In this document: in pieces, positions 8,473-18,066 of the stretch
How positions within the stretch are numbered: position 1 is the stretch's first letter
Layout: each line of letters starts with the position of its first letter
Source: an uncultured Gemmata sp.
Lineage (GTDB): Bacteria; Planctomycetota; Planctomycetia; Gemmatales; Gemmataceae
Assembly: GCA_937924775.1 (NCBI GenBank)
Contig: CALDUT010000014.1
Span: 1 to 64,000 of the forward strand
DNA length: 64,000 nt
Direction of reading: 5' to 3'
The notes under the pieces: generated by a model
The model's database searches: none
What the model was told of the DNA's origin: nothing
The model's input: the letters and a program-made list of their open reading frames with translations, nothing else
Position numbers and translations under genes: made by a program

Positions 8473-10113
8473 ATGTCGGAATCGAAATCGGAAATTGTAA
8501 AGACACCGCGTTCTACGTCGCGAAGTCGCAGCAAGAAAGCGGAGGCAGCCCCGGTGGAAGCCCCGCCCCCGGCTCCCCCCCCCGCCCCCCCTGCCGACGA
8601 AGATAGTTTCTCGGCCGGTATTGTCGATGAAAACCTGGCCGTTCCGGCGGCGCCAATCGCGGCTGAATCGCCGCCCGCAGAGCCGACCGAAGCTCCCCCA
8701 GCCGAAGCGCCACGGGCCGAAACACCTCGGGCAGAAGCCACCGTTCTGCCGGCCCCGGTGACATCGCCACCGGTCCGGATCGACCCGCACGAACACGGTT
8801 TCGATGCGGAAACCAACAGCCGTTACGAAGAAATCAAAAAAGGGAACACTTACATCACCGAGCTGCAGCACATGACGATTGCGCAGCTCCAAAAAACCGC
8901 CCGTGAAGAAGGAATTCCCAAAGAAGAATATATCGGCCTCAAAAAGCAAGACCTTATCTTCCGCATTCTCAAAGAACGCGTGAAGGCCAACGGTCTGATG
9001 TTCGGCGAAGGAACGCTGGAAGTTCTACCTGATGGCTTCGGCTTCCTCCGCAGCCCGGACTACAACTATCTTCCCTGCCCCGACGACATTTACATTTCCC
9101 CCAGCCAAATTCGCCGCTTCGGCTTGCGAACAGGTTCGGTCGTCGCGGGGCAAATTCGCCCTCCGAAAGAAAACGAACGCTACTTTGCCCTCCTGCGGGT
9201 GGAGGCGATCAATTACCAAGACCCCGACCTATTGACGCAAAAGGTGGTGTTTGATGATCTGACGCCGCTGCACCCCACCAAACGGCTGAAACTGGAAACC
9301 ACACCTGAAGAGTTGAACACCCGCGTTATCGACCTCATCACCCCGATTGGCAAGGGCCAACGCGGGCTGATTGTCGCCCCCCCCCGCACCGGGAAAACGG
9401 TTCTGTTACAAAAGATGGCCAATGCTATCATCAAAAATCACCCCGAATGTTACGTCATTGTCCTGCTGATTGATGAGCGACCGGAAGAAGTCACCGACAT
9501 GAGCCGCACGGTGAAAGGCCCGAAGGTGGAAGTCGTCAGTTCGACCTTCGACGAAGCCCCCGAGCGGCATGTTCAGGTCAGTGAAATGGTGATCGAGAAA
9601 TCCAAACGGTTGGTGGAATACGGCACCGATGTCGTGATCCTGCTCGACTCGATCACCCGATTGGCCCGGGCCTACAACACCGTAGCTCCTGGCAGTGGCA
9701 AGCTCCTCTCGGGAGGTCTTGATGCCACAGCCCTTTACAAACCCAAACGGTTCTTTGGGGCGGCCCGCAACATCGAAGAAGGCGGCAGCCTCACGATTCT
9801 GGCCACCGCCCTCATCGACACTGGCTCCAAGATGGACGAAGTGATCTTCGAAGAGTTCAAAGGCACCGGGAACATGGAACTGCACCTGGAGCGCCGCATG
9901 GTGGACCGCCGCGTCTACCCGGCCATCGACGTCAACAAAAGCGGTACTCGGAAGGAAGAACTTCTCCGCAGCGAGGAGGAACTGCGGTTGGTTCACATCA
10001 TGCACCGGATTCTGTCCGAAATGAACCCCGTCGAAGCCATGGAATTGCTCCTGAAGCAATTGAGCAAGCACAAAACCAACGCCGACTTCCTCAATAGTAT
10101 AACGTTATCATAA
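8473..10113 (+). CDS. rho: Transcription termination factor Rho
   Basis: Hexameric RNA-dependent ATPase that ends transcription. The first about 110 residues are a Pro/Ala/Glu-rich, probably disordered extension not found in E. coli Rho. The N-terminal helical domain ([14 protein letters not shown]), the RNA-binding cold-shock fold ([20 protein letters not shown]) and the ATPase follow, with P-loop APPRTGKT near 302, Walker [17 protein letters not shown] and the Q/R loops. The ATG at 8473 is used; the frame is open to a TTG at 8419 without family sequence. cstA converges on it from the right. Confidence 0.97.
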   Translation: MSESKSEIVKTPRSTSRSRSKKAEAAPVEAPPPAPPPAPPADEDSFSAGIVDENLAVPAAPIAAESPPAEPTEAPPAEAPRAETPRAEATVLPAPVTSPPVRIDPHEHGFDAETNSRYEEIKKGNTYITELQHMTIAQLQKTAREEGIPKEEYIGLKKQDLIFRILKERVKANGLMFGEGTLEVLPDGFGFLRSPDYNYLPCPDDIYISPSQIRRFGLRTGSVVAGQIRPPKENERYFALLRVEAINYQDPDLLTQKVVFDDLTPLHPTKRLKLETTPEELNTRVIDLITPIGKGQRGLIVAPPRTGKTVLLQKMANAIIKNHPECYVIVLLIDERPEEVTDMSRTVKGPKVEVVSSTFDEAPERHVQVSEMVIEKSKRLVEYGTDVVILLDSITRLARAYNTVAPGSGKLLSGGLDATALYKPKRFFGAARNIEEGGSLTILATALIDTGSKMDEVIFEEFKGTGNMELHLERRMVDRRVYPAIDVNKSGTRKEELLRSEEELRLVHIMHRILSEMNPVEAMELLLKQLSKHKTNADFLNSITLS

Positions 10114-10268
10114 AAACTTGGAATTCTTGTGTGGGTGCGGAAAAGGCAGGATTCCACGGGCTGTCGGTGGGTCGACACGCCTAGCATGCCCACCACTGTC
10201 CGCCAACGCGACGCTGGTTAGGTTTCATCCCCCGCCCCGGGGGCCGGTGGGCCTCCGTTCTCATAAGC

Positions 10269-12581
10269 TCATGAACCCTGTGGTGGCAGAGTGGGCAACT
10301 TCAGTCGATCCCAGCCGAGCCACACGGTCAGCCAGCGGGCCACGCACCACAGGACCAGGGTCACCACACAGGTGATGACAAAGAGGGTCAGCCCCGAGTT
10401 GAGGAATCCGGTCAGAATCATTTTCTGCCCGCTGGTGATGGCGTCTTCCAGGGTTTTCTTCGCAGGCTCGCTAGCGGCGGTCGGAAGTTTCTCCACCGCG
10501 TCGGCGATTCGGGCTTGGCCATCGAGAATCATTTGGGAAAACCGACCGGTGACCAATTGGGCTCCGGCGGTCAGGGTAGTACTGACTACGAAGGCCATGG
10601 GCAGAATCGTCACCGGGGCGTAACGGCTGCGGCCGGTATTGACGATCCACGTTGTGACCAAGGCCAGTGCCAGCACCGCGAGCAATTGATTGGCAATACC
10701 GAACATGGGCCAGATGGTGTCGATACTGCCGGTGTAAATGAGCCAACACCAACTCCCGGTGACCAAGGCACTGGCCAGAATCGCCCCGGGCAACCACCCC
10801 GGACGGCCCAACGGAGCGTACACACGTCCCGCGGTTTCTTGGAAGAGAAAGCGGGCGATCCGCGTGCCGGCATCGATCGTGGTCAGGATGAAGAGTGCCT
10901 CGAACATTATCGCAAAATGATACCAATATTTTAGCAACCATTCACCGGTGACACCGATCCAACGGAACGCCTGATCGAAAATGACCGACATACCCACCGC
11001 CAAGGTGACCGCGCCGCCGGTCCGCCCCCGCAGCGATTCCCCCCCGACACGTTCTTCGACCTGGCCCAAGTTCAAATGTTGGGGCGAATCCACATTCGTG
11101 GCGTGGGCCGGATCGTTCGCCTCAGGCGGCAGCTGCACACCATACTTTTCGTACACGGCAGCGAGTTGCTTTTGATACCTGGGAGTTTGATCGATCGGTA
11201 CATTGATGGCGTAGTAGAGGTCCGAGGGCAACGCGGCCGCCGCGATGAGAGCCACGACACCGACCAAACCTTCCATGAGCATCGAACCGTAACCGATCAT
11301 GCGGATATGCGATTCTTTGTCGATCATCTTGGGCGTGGTTCCGCTGGAAACCAGCGAATGGAAACCGCTGATCGCCCCACACATGATGCAGATGAACACA
11401 AAGGGGAAAATCTGACCGGGGAAAGTCGGTCCGCCGTTGAGGAAAACTTCGTTGACCGGTGGGGCTTCGAGCGAGGGGTTGGCGACGCAAACGCTCACCA
11501 CCAACAAACCCACGGTCCCCACTTTGAGGAAACTACTGAGATAATCCCGTGGGCCGAGCAACAGCCACACCGGTAACACCGCGGCGATGAAACCGTACAC
11601 GCCCAAGGCCAGAATGGTTTGTTCGCGGTTCAGGGAGAAGTAGCGTTCCAGCGGCGAACCAGGAATCCAATTGCCCACAATCACCGCCACCAGCGTCAGC
11701 ATCCCACCGATGAGAGAAGCTTCCACCACCTGCCCCGGACGGATCCGATACATCCACAACCCCACCAACAGGGCAATTGGAATGGTACAAGCGATGGTGA
11801 ACGTGCCCCACGAACTGCCGGGCACAACCTGCGTACAACCCGCGGGCAGAAGGTACACATAGGGCCGCGACACGTCCGCGGTCAAAACCCACGGTTCCGG
11901 GCATCTCACCGCAAACGTTTCGCTGCGTAGGGTTTCGGGATCGTGGGCTGAATATTTCACCCGGCAGTTGGCGGGGAAATGATAAAGACCCTCCCGCAGC
12001 ACCGGCAGTTCCGGGGTGTGGATAACCATTCCTTCTGGTAACTTCACCTCTTCCCCACCTAGCGCTTTTACCACAACAAAACCCAAGCCAGCCAAGGCGA
12101 TAATGACGATGAACAGGATCGCCACCGATGCGATGATCGCCGCAGCGATGCCCAATTCCCGCCGAGCGATTTCAGCTATCGATTTCCCATCGCTGCGGAC
12201 ACTGGCCACCATCACGAGCATATCCTGAACAGCCCCGGCCAGACACACCCCAATGACCAGCCACACCAACCCCGGGGCAAAACCATATTGAATGGCCAGC
12301 ACCGGGCCGATCAGTGGTCCGGCCCCAGAGATGGCGGCGAAGTGATGACCGAAGAGAACCCAGCGATTGGTGGGATGATAATTCTGCCCATCGTTGAAAC
12401 GATGGGCGGGGGTCACCCGAGTATCATCCAACGCAGCTACTTTCGCTGCCAGAAACGCGGAGTAGTAGCGATAAGCGATCGCCAGGCAACACAGCACCAC
12501 GATCATGACGGGCATCGCGTGCAACACGATCCGCCCGGTCACCGGGTCGTGGGAATAGAGGGTGACTGCGAAAAGATCCAT
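10269..12581 (-). CDS. cstA: Carbon starvation protein CstA-family transporter
   Basis: About 770 residues with many hydrophobic segments; the CstA family takes up peptides or pyruvate. Family hallmarks: the N-terminal RYYSAFLAAKVAALD, PTNRWVLFGHHFAAISGAGPLIGPV (key residues NRW and GAGP), FHSLVSSGTTPKMI and TTIDAGTRIARFLFQE. A roughly 100-residue non-membrane insert at about 190-280 (Cys-containing, probably periplasmic) and a charged loop at about 470-510 are longer than in E. coli CstA. ATG 12581 is preferred to TTG 12587. It stands alone and converges on rho. Substrate is not predictable here. Confidence 0.93.
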   Translation of the reverse strand: MDLFAVTLYSHDPVTGRIVLHAMPVMIVVLCCLAIAYRYYSAFLAAKVAALDDTRVTPAHRFNDGQNYHPTNRWVLFGHHFAAISGAGPLIGPVLAIQYGFAPGLVWLVIGVCLAGAVQDMLVMVASVRSDGKSIAEIARRELGIAAAIIASVAILFIVIIALAGLGFVVVKALGGEEVKLPEGMVIHTPELPVLREGLYHFPANCRVKYSAHDPETLRSETFAVRCPEPWVLTADVSRPYVYLLPAGCTQVVPGSSWGTFTIACTIPIALLVGLWMYRIRPGQVVEASLIGGMLTLVAVIVGNWIPGSPLERYFSLNREQTILALGVYGFIAAVLPVWLLLGPRDYLSSFLKVGTVGLLVVSVCVANPSLEAPPVNEVFLNGGPTFPGQIFPFVFICIMCGAISGFHSLVSSGTTPKMIDKESHIRMIGYGSMLMEGLVGVVALIAAAALPSDLYYAINVPIDQTPRYQKQLAAVYEKYGVQLPPEANDPAHATNVDSPQHLNLGQVEERVGGESLRGRTGGAVTLAVGMSVIFDQAFRWIGVTGEWLLKYWYHFAIMFEALFILTTIDAGTRIARFLFQETAGRVYAPLGRPGWLPGAILASALVTGSWCWLIYTGSIDTIWPMFGIANQLLAVLALALVTTWIVNTGRSRYAPVTILPMAFVVSTTLTAGAQLVTGRFSQMILDGQARIADAVEKLPTAASEPAKKTLEDAITSGQKMILTGFLNSGLTLFVITCVVTLVLWCVARWLTVWLGWDRLKLPTLPPQGS

Positions 12582-12748
12582 AACCAACCACGAAGAAGGA
12601 AATTTGTAACGGAAGTTAAGGTATCACAGTTCCGTCAAAAGGGCTAACACGAAGCTGTAGCAAGGCGAGGGCGACATTCTCGAGAACGGGATTGACGCAT
12701 TTTCTCCCTACGAATACACGACCGCGGTCACTGAGGGGGGTGACGGGC

Positions 12749-13672
12749 ATGCGGAACGCTCAACTGGTATGGCTGGCTGGTGTTTGGCTTGGAGTCTGTC
12801 TTCAGCCTCTGACGACCTTCGCCCAAGAGCGAGATTTAACGCAAGCCCTTTTACCATCATCTGTTACAACGTATCACACTCCCCACGTCGATCGGTTGGC
12901 CGAGTTGATCGAATCGCCGGCCAAGCCCATCGCAGAAATTAGCCGCGGCCCGATCATTCCTGAACCGATGGTTTTCGACTTAGTTCGCCCGTTGGGCGCC
13001 CGGCAGGGCGAGTTTGAGATCAACATGTTGGGGTTGATTCCCCTGAAGCGGGCTCGGGGAACACCGGCAATTGAGTGGGCCCCGGAAGTGGAGTGGGCCA
13101 TCCGGGACAATTTGGCTATCGAGTTTGAACTCCCCATCGGGGATGGCAAACTCGAGGCTTATAAATTTGCCGTTCAATATACGTTTGGACACGCGTTCGA
13201 GGAACGCTTCATCCACGGTTCCCAAGGAATCTACGTCTACGATCGCGATCGCAAAAGTTCCGTGATCACACTGCTTTATCTGGCAGGCGTGCGTTTTGAT
13301 GAAAACTATAGCCTGGTAGCTATGATCGGGGCCCGCACCGAGTTTGCCGGGAACACCCCCGCACGCCGCGTAGGTTTTCTGGTAGACCCCTTGGAAACCA
13401 TCCCCGAAGCAACAACGATTGGTCGCGAAGGCGGTAGCCGCACCGAAACACTCCTCAACTTGATCTTATTCCGGGAAATCAACGAACGGCTGGTACTAGG
13501 TTTTGAAGTGAACTATGCCCGCGGCTTAGAGGGTGAAGGTACATTGTTACTCATGCCGCAGGTTCATTGGGACTTTCTGCCGAATTGGGAAATCCAATTC
13601 GGTATCGGTATGCAAGCCATCTCGGGCGACACCATCGGTCTGGCCGCGTTCCGGCTCATTCGCGAATGGTAG
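12749..13672 (+). CDS. Secreted, probably outer-membrane beta-barrel protein
   Basis: 307 residues starting at ATG 12749 with a clear signal peptide (cleavage near TTFA-QE, about residue 24). An in-frame TTG at 12692 adds sequence that would spoil the signal. The mature part alternates polar and hydrophobic residues in strand-like blocks (WAIRDNLAIEFELPIGDGK, LVLGFEVNYARG, NWEIQFGIGMQAISGD) and ends in RLIREW with a terminal aromatic residue, as in many outer-membrane barrels. It may resemble the phenol-degradation MetA-like porin group. Function unknown; divergent from cstA. Confidence 0.7.
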   Translation: MRNAQLVWLAGVWLGVCLQPLTTFAQERDLTQALLPSSVTTYHTPHVDRLAELIESPAKPIAEISRGPIIPEPMVFDLVRPLGARQGEFEINMLGLIPLKRARGTPAIEWAPEVEWAIRDNLAIEFELPIGDGKLEAYKFAVQYTFGHAFEERFIHGSQGIYVYDRDRKSSVITLLYLAGVRFDENYSLVAMIGARTEFAGNTPARRVGFLVDPLETIPEATTIGREGGSRTETLLNLILFREINERLVLGFEVNYARGLEGEGTLLLMPQVHWDFLPNWEIQFGIGMQAISGDTIGLAAFRLIREW

Positions 13673-13750
13673 TCGCAATTGAGTCGGTTCCGCTCCGACG
13701 GATGAACCACATGCTAACGCCGCGAAAACGCAAAACTCTCTTGGTCAAGG

Positions 13751-16711
13751 TCACGGGCTTTCTGGCGGTGGGGTTTGGTCCATGGCGCTGAGTTCCGCGG
13801 GTTCTTTCTTCGACTGCCACCATGCGTAAAGTACGGCCAGTGCAGCAATTGCGGCAATTCCGCCACCCATGAGGGTATTCCCCATCCCGTCTTTGACGTT
13901 GTGGAGAATCACCAGCGGCAGAGCCAAGAGGCTCACCATATTCATGACCTTGATGAGAGGGTTGATCGCGGGACCGCTGGTGTCTTTGAGTGGATCGCCC
14001 ACCGTGTCGCCAGTGACCGCGGCTTTGTGTTTCTCGCTGCCTTTGCCGGTATTACGCATGGGGTCTTTAGGTTCATCCTCGATCATCTTTTTCGCGTTAT
14101 CCCACGAACCGCCGGCGTTGGACATGAAAACGGCCAACAGTTGCCCACTGAGGATCATGCCCGCGAGGAAGCCCCCCAGCGCAAACGGCCCCAACAGGAA
14201 GCCCACGACCAGGGGCGTGCCGATCGCCAGAAAGCCAGGGCCGATCAATTCGCGTTGGGCACTGCCGGTACAAATACTAACCACCGTGCTGTAGTCCGGG
14301 GGAATTTTCCCCGACATGATGTCCGGGTTGCGGAACTGCTTGCGACACTCAAACACGATGAGATACGCCGCCCGACCCACAGCCCGAATCGTCATACTGC
14401 TGAACAAAAACGGTACAGCCCCACCGATCAGCATGCCAATGAACACCAACGGTTCTGCAACTGTCAACCGGGCTGCTCCCGCGGTGAAGTCGCCGATGAG
14501 CAATTGGCCGATTTTCTCCTCCGAGCCGGTCACGAGAACAGCAATGAAACTGGCAAACAGTGAAACCGCCGCAATGACCGCCGAACCGATGGCGATTCCT
14601 TTGGTGATCGCTTTGGTGGTATTACCGACAGCGTCGAGGTCCGCGAGGATTTGTCGGGCCGCCTTGTTTTGCGATTCACTCAAGAATTCCGCGTCTCCCT
14701 CGGCCAGTGAGCGGCCATTCACGTCGCGGTTGTAGCCCATCTCGCCAATCCCGTTGGCGTTGTCGGCAATGGGGCCGAACACGTCCATACTGATGGTATC
14801 GCCGGTGAGCGTTAGCATCCCGATGCCCACCATCGCAACCCCGAACGCGATGAACAGCAGATTATCTGTATCGCCGCAAACCAAGACAGCACCAAGAATT
14901 GCGGCGGAAATGATCAGCACGGCCCACACCGAGCTTTCCAATCCCAACGCCAAGCCGGAAATGATGTTGGTGGCGTGGCCAGTGCTACTGGAGCGAACCA
15001 CTTCCTTCACCGGGCTGTATTCGGTACTAGTCCAGTATTCCGTACATTTGTTTAAAGCTACAGCTAGGAGAATCCCAAGCAGGCAACACCAGGCGACGGC
15101 CAGATTGGTGCCATTGCGCAGCGGAACATGATAGCGGGACTGGGCTAATTGCAGCAACGTCGCGTACCCGCGATTGTCCCCGTCTTGGGAAACACCCCGG
15201 CTGCGTAATTCCGCTATCACTTCCCGGAGGTGGTCTTCGTCGGTGTGAGCCAATTTCACTTTGGTATTGGCCAGTTCTTTCTGCTTGGCCTCATCCAACT
15301 GCCGCCAAGCCGCCAGGGCTTGCGCCCGATAGCGTTCTACTTCGGCTTCTAAAGCCAGAGTCGTTTCGGCATTACGCTCGGGTCCATTTCGCTTCTGCCG
15401 CAATTCACTGACGAGTTGCGCCATGACGATATTGTTGGGCAGTTCAGTCAGCTGAAGTTGGGTGCGGACGTCGCGATTGTCATACAGTTCCGCGTACATA
15501 CCGCGGTCGATGCCCCGTTCGACGATGTAGGCTTCGTCAAACTGCAAGTAAATTAAGCCGAAGAACATGAAGCCGAGGGTGCTGATGACCGCGCTGCGCC
15601 AGAAGCCGCGGTTGATGCTGTGCATAGCAATGGCACTATCGCCCGTAGTAATGCCGCGGCCGACCATCGCCGTGCTGATGATGCTGGCCACCACCCCTAC
15701 CGCTTGAACCAACAGGGGGAAGATCATCCCTTTGTAACCGAAGGCGGCATAGCCGAGCATAACCGCGGCCACCATCGTGACCGAGTAGCTCTCGAACACG
15801 TCGGCGGCCATCCCAGCACAATCGCCGACATTATCGCCCACGTTATCGGCAATGGTGGCGGCGTTTCGCGGATCGTCCTCGGGCACATTCGCTTCCACTT
15901 TGCCGACCAGATCGGCCCCCACATCCGCGGCTTTGGTGTAAATTCCCCCGCCCACCCGCATGAACAAGGCTAGTAATGAACCGCCGAAGCCATAACCAAT
16001 GAGAATTTCATACGCTAGCTCGCCAAAAACCAACAAAATGAGAACTCCGCCTAGCAACCCCAAGCCGCAGGTGAACATCCCGGTGATGGTTCCCGTGCGG
16101 TAGGCCATCCGCATGGCATCGCCGAAATTTTCGCGGAAGTCGGCCCGGGGGGCGCGAGCGGCAGCGGCCACCCGCAGATTCCCAGCGGTGGCCAAGCGCA
16201 TGCCGGTGAAACCCACCGCTGCGGAAAAGGCCGCACCCATGAAGAATGCCACGGCCCGCCCTATCGCGACCGTCTTGAGTTCACGGGCCGAATGGATTCC
16301 AGGGCTGGATTCATCGGGCCATTTCACAGCCCCAATGATGAACGACAACAGCAAAACGAAAATGATAACGACCGAGAATTGTCGGTACAAATAGGCATTA
16401 GCCCCCTGCCGCACGGCATCGGCCACCTTCTGCATCGCCGCGGTACCGGTGTCAGCCGCGTAAACCTGCTTCATCAACCAACCCGCATAGCCCAAACCGC
16501 CCATGGCCACGAGAAGACAGGCCAATAGCCCGAGCTTCTCCCCCGCACCATAAGCCCCGGATGTGATGAAGCCAAACGGCTGCCAGCCATCCGCCAACAG
16601 ACTCAGGGAATGGGCCGGAGCGGCCCCGAGCAAGCCCAATGGCAACACACACACCAGAGCAAGCAACCACGGGAAACGAAGCCGTTGCCAGCGAGAGCGA
16701 GAGAGAGACAT
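13751..16711 (-). CDS. hppA: Membrane-bound proton-translocating pyrophosphatase
   Basis: Couples PPi hydrolysis to ion pumping across a membrane. Substrate motifs are intact: DVGADLVGKVE, DNVGDNVGDCAGMAADVFE, GPIADNANGIGEM and, near the C-terminus, GKGSEKHKAAVTGDTVGDP. The segment DAVGNTTKAITKG has Lys where potassium-dependent enzymes have Ala, so this is expected to be the K+-independent, H+-pumping type. At about 986 residues it exceeds the usual 650-800: it has a signal-like N-terminus and a roughly 150-residue hydrophilic insert (about 15100-15545) between membrane helices. ATG 16711 is used, as the 44 upstream residues look non-coding. Confidence 0.97.
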   Translation of the reverse strand: MSLSRSRWQRLRFPWLLALVCVLPLGLLGAAPAHSLSLLADGWQPFGFITSGAYGAGEKLGLLACLLVAMGGLGYAGWLMKQVYAADTGTAAMQKVADAVRQGANAYLYRQFSVVIIFVLLLSFIIGAVKWPDESSPGIHSARELKTVAIGRAVAFFMGAAFSAAVGFTGMRLATAGNLRVAAAARAPRADFRENFGDAMRMAYRTGTITGMFTCGLGLLGGVLILLVFGELAYEILIGYGFGGSLLALFMRVGGGIYTKAADVGADLVGKVEANVPEDDPRNAATIADNVGDNVGDCAGMAADVFESYSVTMVAAVMLGYAAFGYKGMIFPLLVQAVGVVASIISTAMVGRGITTGDSAIAMHSINRGFWRSAVISTLGFMFFGLIYLQFDEAYIVERGIDRGMYAELYDNRDVRTQLQLTELPNNIVMAQLVSELRQKRNGPERNAETTLALEAEVERYRAQALAAWRQLDEAKQKELANTKVKLAHTDEDHLREVIAELRSRGVSQDGDNRGYATLLQLAQSRYHVPLRNGTNLAVAWCCLLGILLAVALNKCTEYWTSTEYSPVKEVVRSSSTGHATNIISGLALGLESSVWAVLIISAAILGAVLVCGDTDNLLFIAFGVAMVGIGMLTLTGDTISMDVFGPIADNANGIGEMGYNRDVNGRSLAEGDAEFLSESQNKAARQILADLDAVGNTTKAITKGIAIGSAVIAAVSLFASFIAVLVTGSEEKIGQLLIGDFTAGAARLTVAEPLVFIGMLIGGAVPFLFSSMTIRAVGRAAYLIVFECRKQFRNPDIMSGKIPPDYSTVVSICTGSAQRELIGPGFLAIGTPLVVGFLLGPFALGGFLAGMILSGQLLAVFMSNAGGSWDNAKKMIEDEPKDPMRNTGKGSEKHKAAVTGDTVGDPLKDTSGPAINPLIKVMNMVSLLALPLVILHNVKDGMGNTLMGGGIAAIAALAVLYAWWQSKKEPAELSAMDQTPPPESP

Positions 16712-16969
16712 GGGGCAATCCTGAGCGTGTCCACAAACCTTGAACGACCTACCAACCGGAGGCAAAACGCAGGGTCGGGAGAGGTCGAACTCCCCACGCG
16801 CGGTTCCGGCCAGCATAACAGCGTAGCTTGTGACAAACTTCACAAGCTGTCAAGAGAGGTAAGCTTAGCTAGAAGCACCAGTAACGTCTACCCAGGGCTA
16901 TCCCCAGAAGACCGCGCTCACCTCCACCGACCCTCCCTTCGCGGAGAAACTCCGGAATTCCACTGGCGT

Positions 16970-17980
16970 TCATGGACCTACGAATTGTTGAACAATGTCC
17001 AAACCCACAAGTTCACTCCATGCCGCTTGGAGCTGCTGTAGGATTGGCCCAGGCCAGGCGAAATCGCAGTATTGGTTACGAAACCCCCACCGCTGCACGC
17101 CCGCAACGCAAAAGGCCGTGCCGGCAAGAAGAAGCTCGGTTGGTGAATGTCCAGTTGTGTCGGGTGTGTCAGCCCACACTGGGTTCAACCACTGCCGAAC
17201 ATCAAGCGGGGCCGTATGATGCGGCAACTTCAGCGTATCGCACAGCTGGCGGATCACCTGAACACTGATGCTTTTTTGGACATTCCGTTCATCCGGAAAA
17301 ATTACGGTCTGGCCAAATACTGCGATGATGGCGCCGATCGCGGTATCGGCGGATGAACCGTTCAGCACCACGGGCACCACCGAAGGATCGGTGGCCGGTG
17401 GGTCGAGCAGCCACCGGCAGTCGGACCGCGGATCGCGGATCACCTGCGCGGCCACATGCCAGTGCAACCGGCTGCGGTGCTTGATGCGTGGAGGCACCAA
17501 CGCGTTCGCTTCCGCAGGCTGTATCCCGGCGATGACCAAAGTCACGCCGTTAGTGAAGAACTTTCGATACCGGGCAAACGGCAACGGATAGCTGACCATT
17601 CCCAAGGTTCCCCTCGCGAGGGTGGAACCCGCGGCTGAGCAGGCCAGTGATTGCCGCGGATAGTAACCGACGGGTCCGGGTGTGGCGAAGGTGACCAGTT
17701 GCAGTTCACCCCCGGCCGGCAAAAATTGGGCATTGTGAGCTACCAACTCCTCGGCAATGGCTGTCAATTCGGCGTCCGTCAGCTCCAAGGGAACGTAACA
17801 CGCGGAGCAATCATGCCGGAAACGGGCCAAGTGATCGGGCCAGCGAAAAAGTTTGTGACGAAAAGTACGAACATTATCCACGACGGTGGCTCCCAAAACG
17901 AAGCCGGCATCGTCGAGTGGCAATGCCGCTTCGGCATACGGTACAAACCGACCGTTGTAGTACGCCAGCGGCTGCTTCAT
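16970..17980 (-). CDS. Class IV aminotransferase-like protein (IlvE/PabC/DAAT fold)
   Basis: 336 residues with the fold-type IV PLP enzyme pattern: N-terminal YYNGRFVPYAEAALPLDDAGFVLGATVVDNVRTF, then LFRWPDHLARF and a candidate Schiff-base lysine in PPRIKHRSRLHWH. Near residue 210 the segment usually carrying the Glu that contacts the PLP pyridine nitrogen reads NGSSADTAIGAIIAVFG, with Asp or Ala in place of Glu. Relatives make branched-chain or D-amino acids or p-aminobenzoate. The neighbours (hppA, waaA) do not indicate a pathway, so no symbol is given. Confidence 0.8.
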   Translation of the reverse strand: MKQPLAYYNGRFVPYAEAALPLDDAGFVLGATVVDNVRTFRHKLFRWPDHLARFRHDCSACYVPLELTDAELTAIAEELVAHNAQFLPAGGELQLVTFATPGPVGYYPRQSLACSAAGSTLARGTLGMVSYPLPFARYRKFFTNGVTLVIAGIQPAEANALVPPRIKHRSRLHWHVAAQVIRDPRSDCRWLLDPPATDPSVVPVVLNGSSADTAIGAIIAVFGQTVIFPDERNVQKSISVQVIRQLCDTLKLPHHTAPLDVRQWLNPVWADTPDTTGHSPTELLLAGTAFCVAGVQRWGFRNQYCDFAWPGPILQQLQAAWSELVGLDIVQQFVGP

Positions 17981-18066
17981 AAGTGAGAATTCCCCACGAA
18001 GTATAATTCACTTTGACGATGAATATTGTCAAGAAATCGACCGAAACTCAGATGAACCGGCGAACA

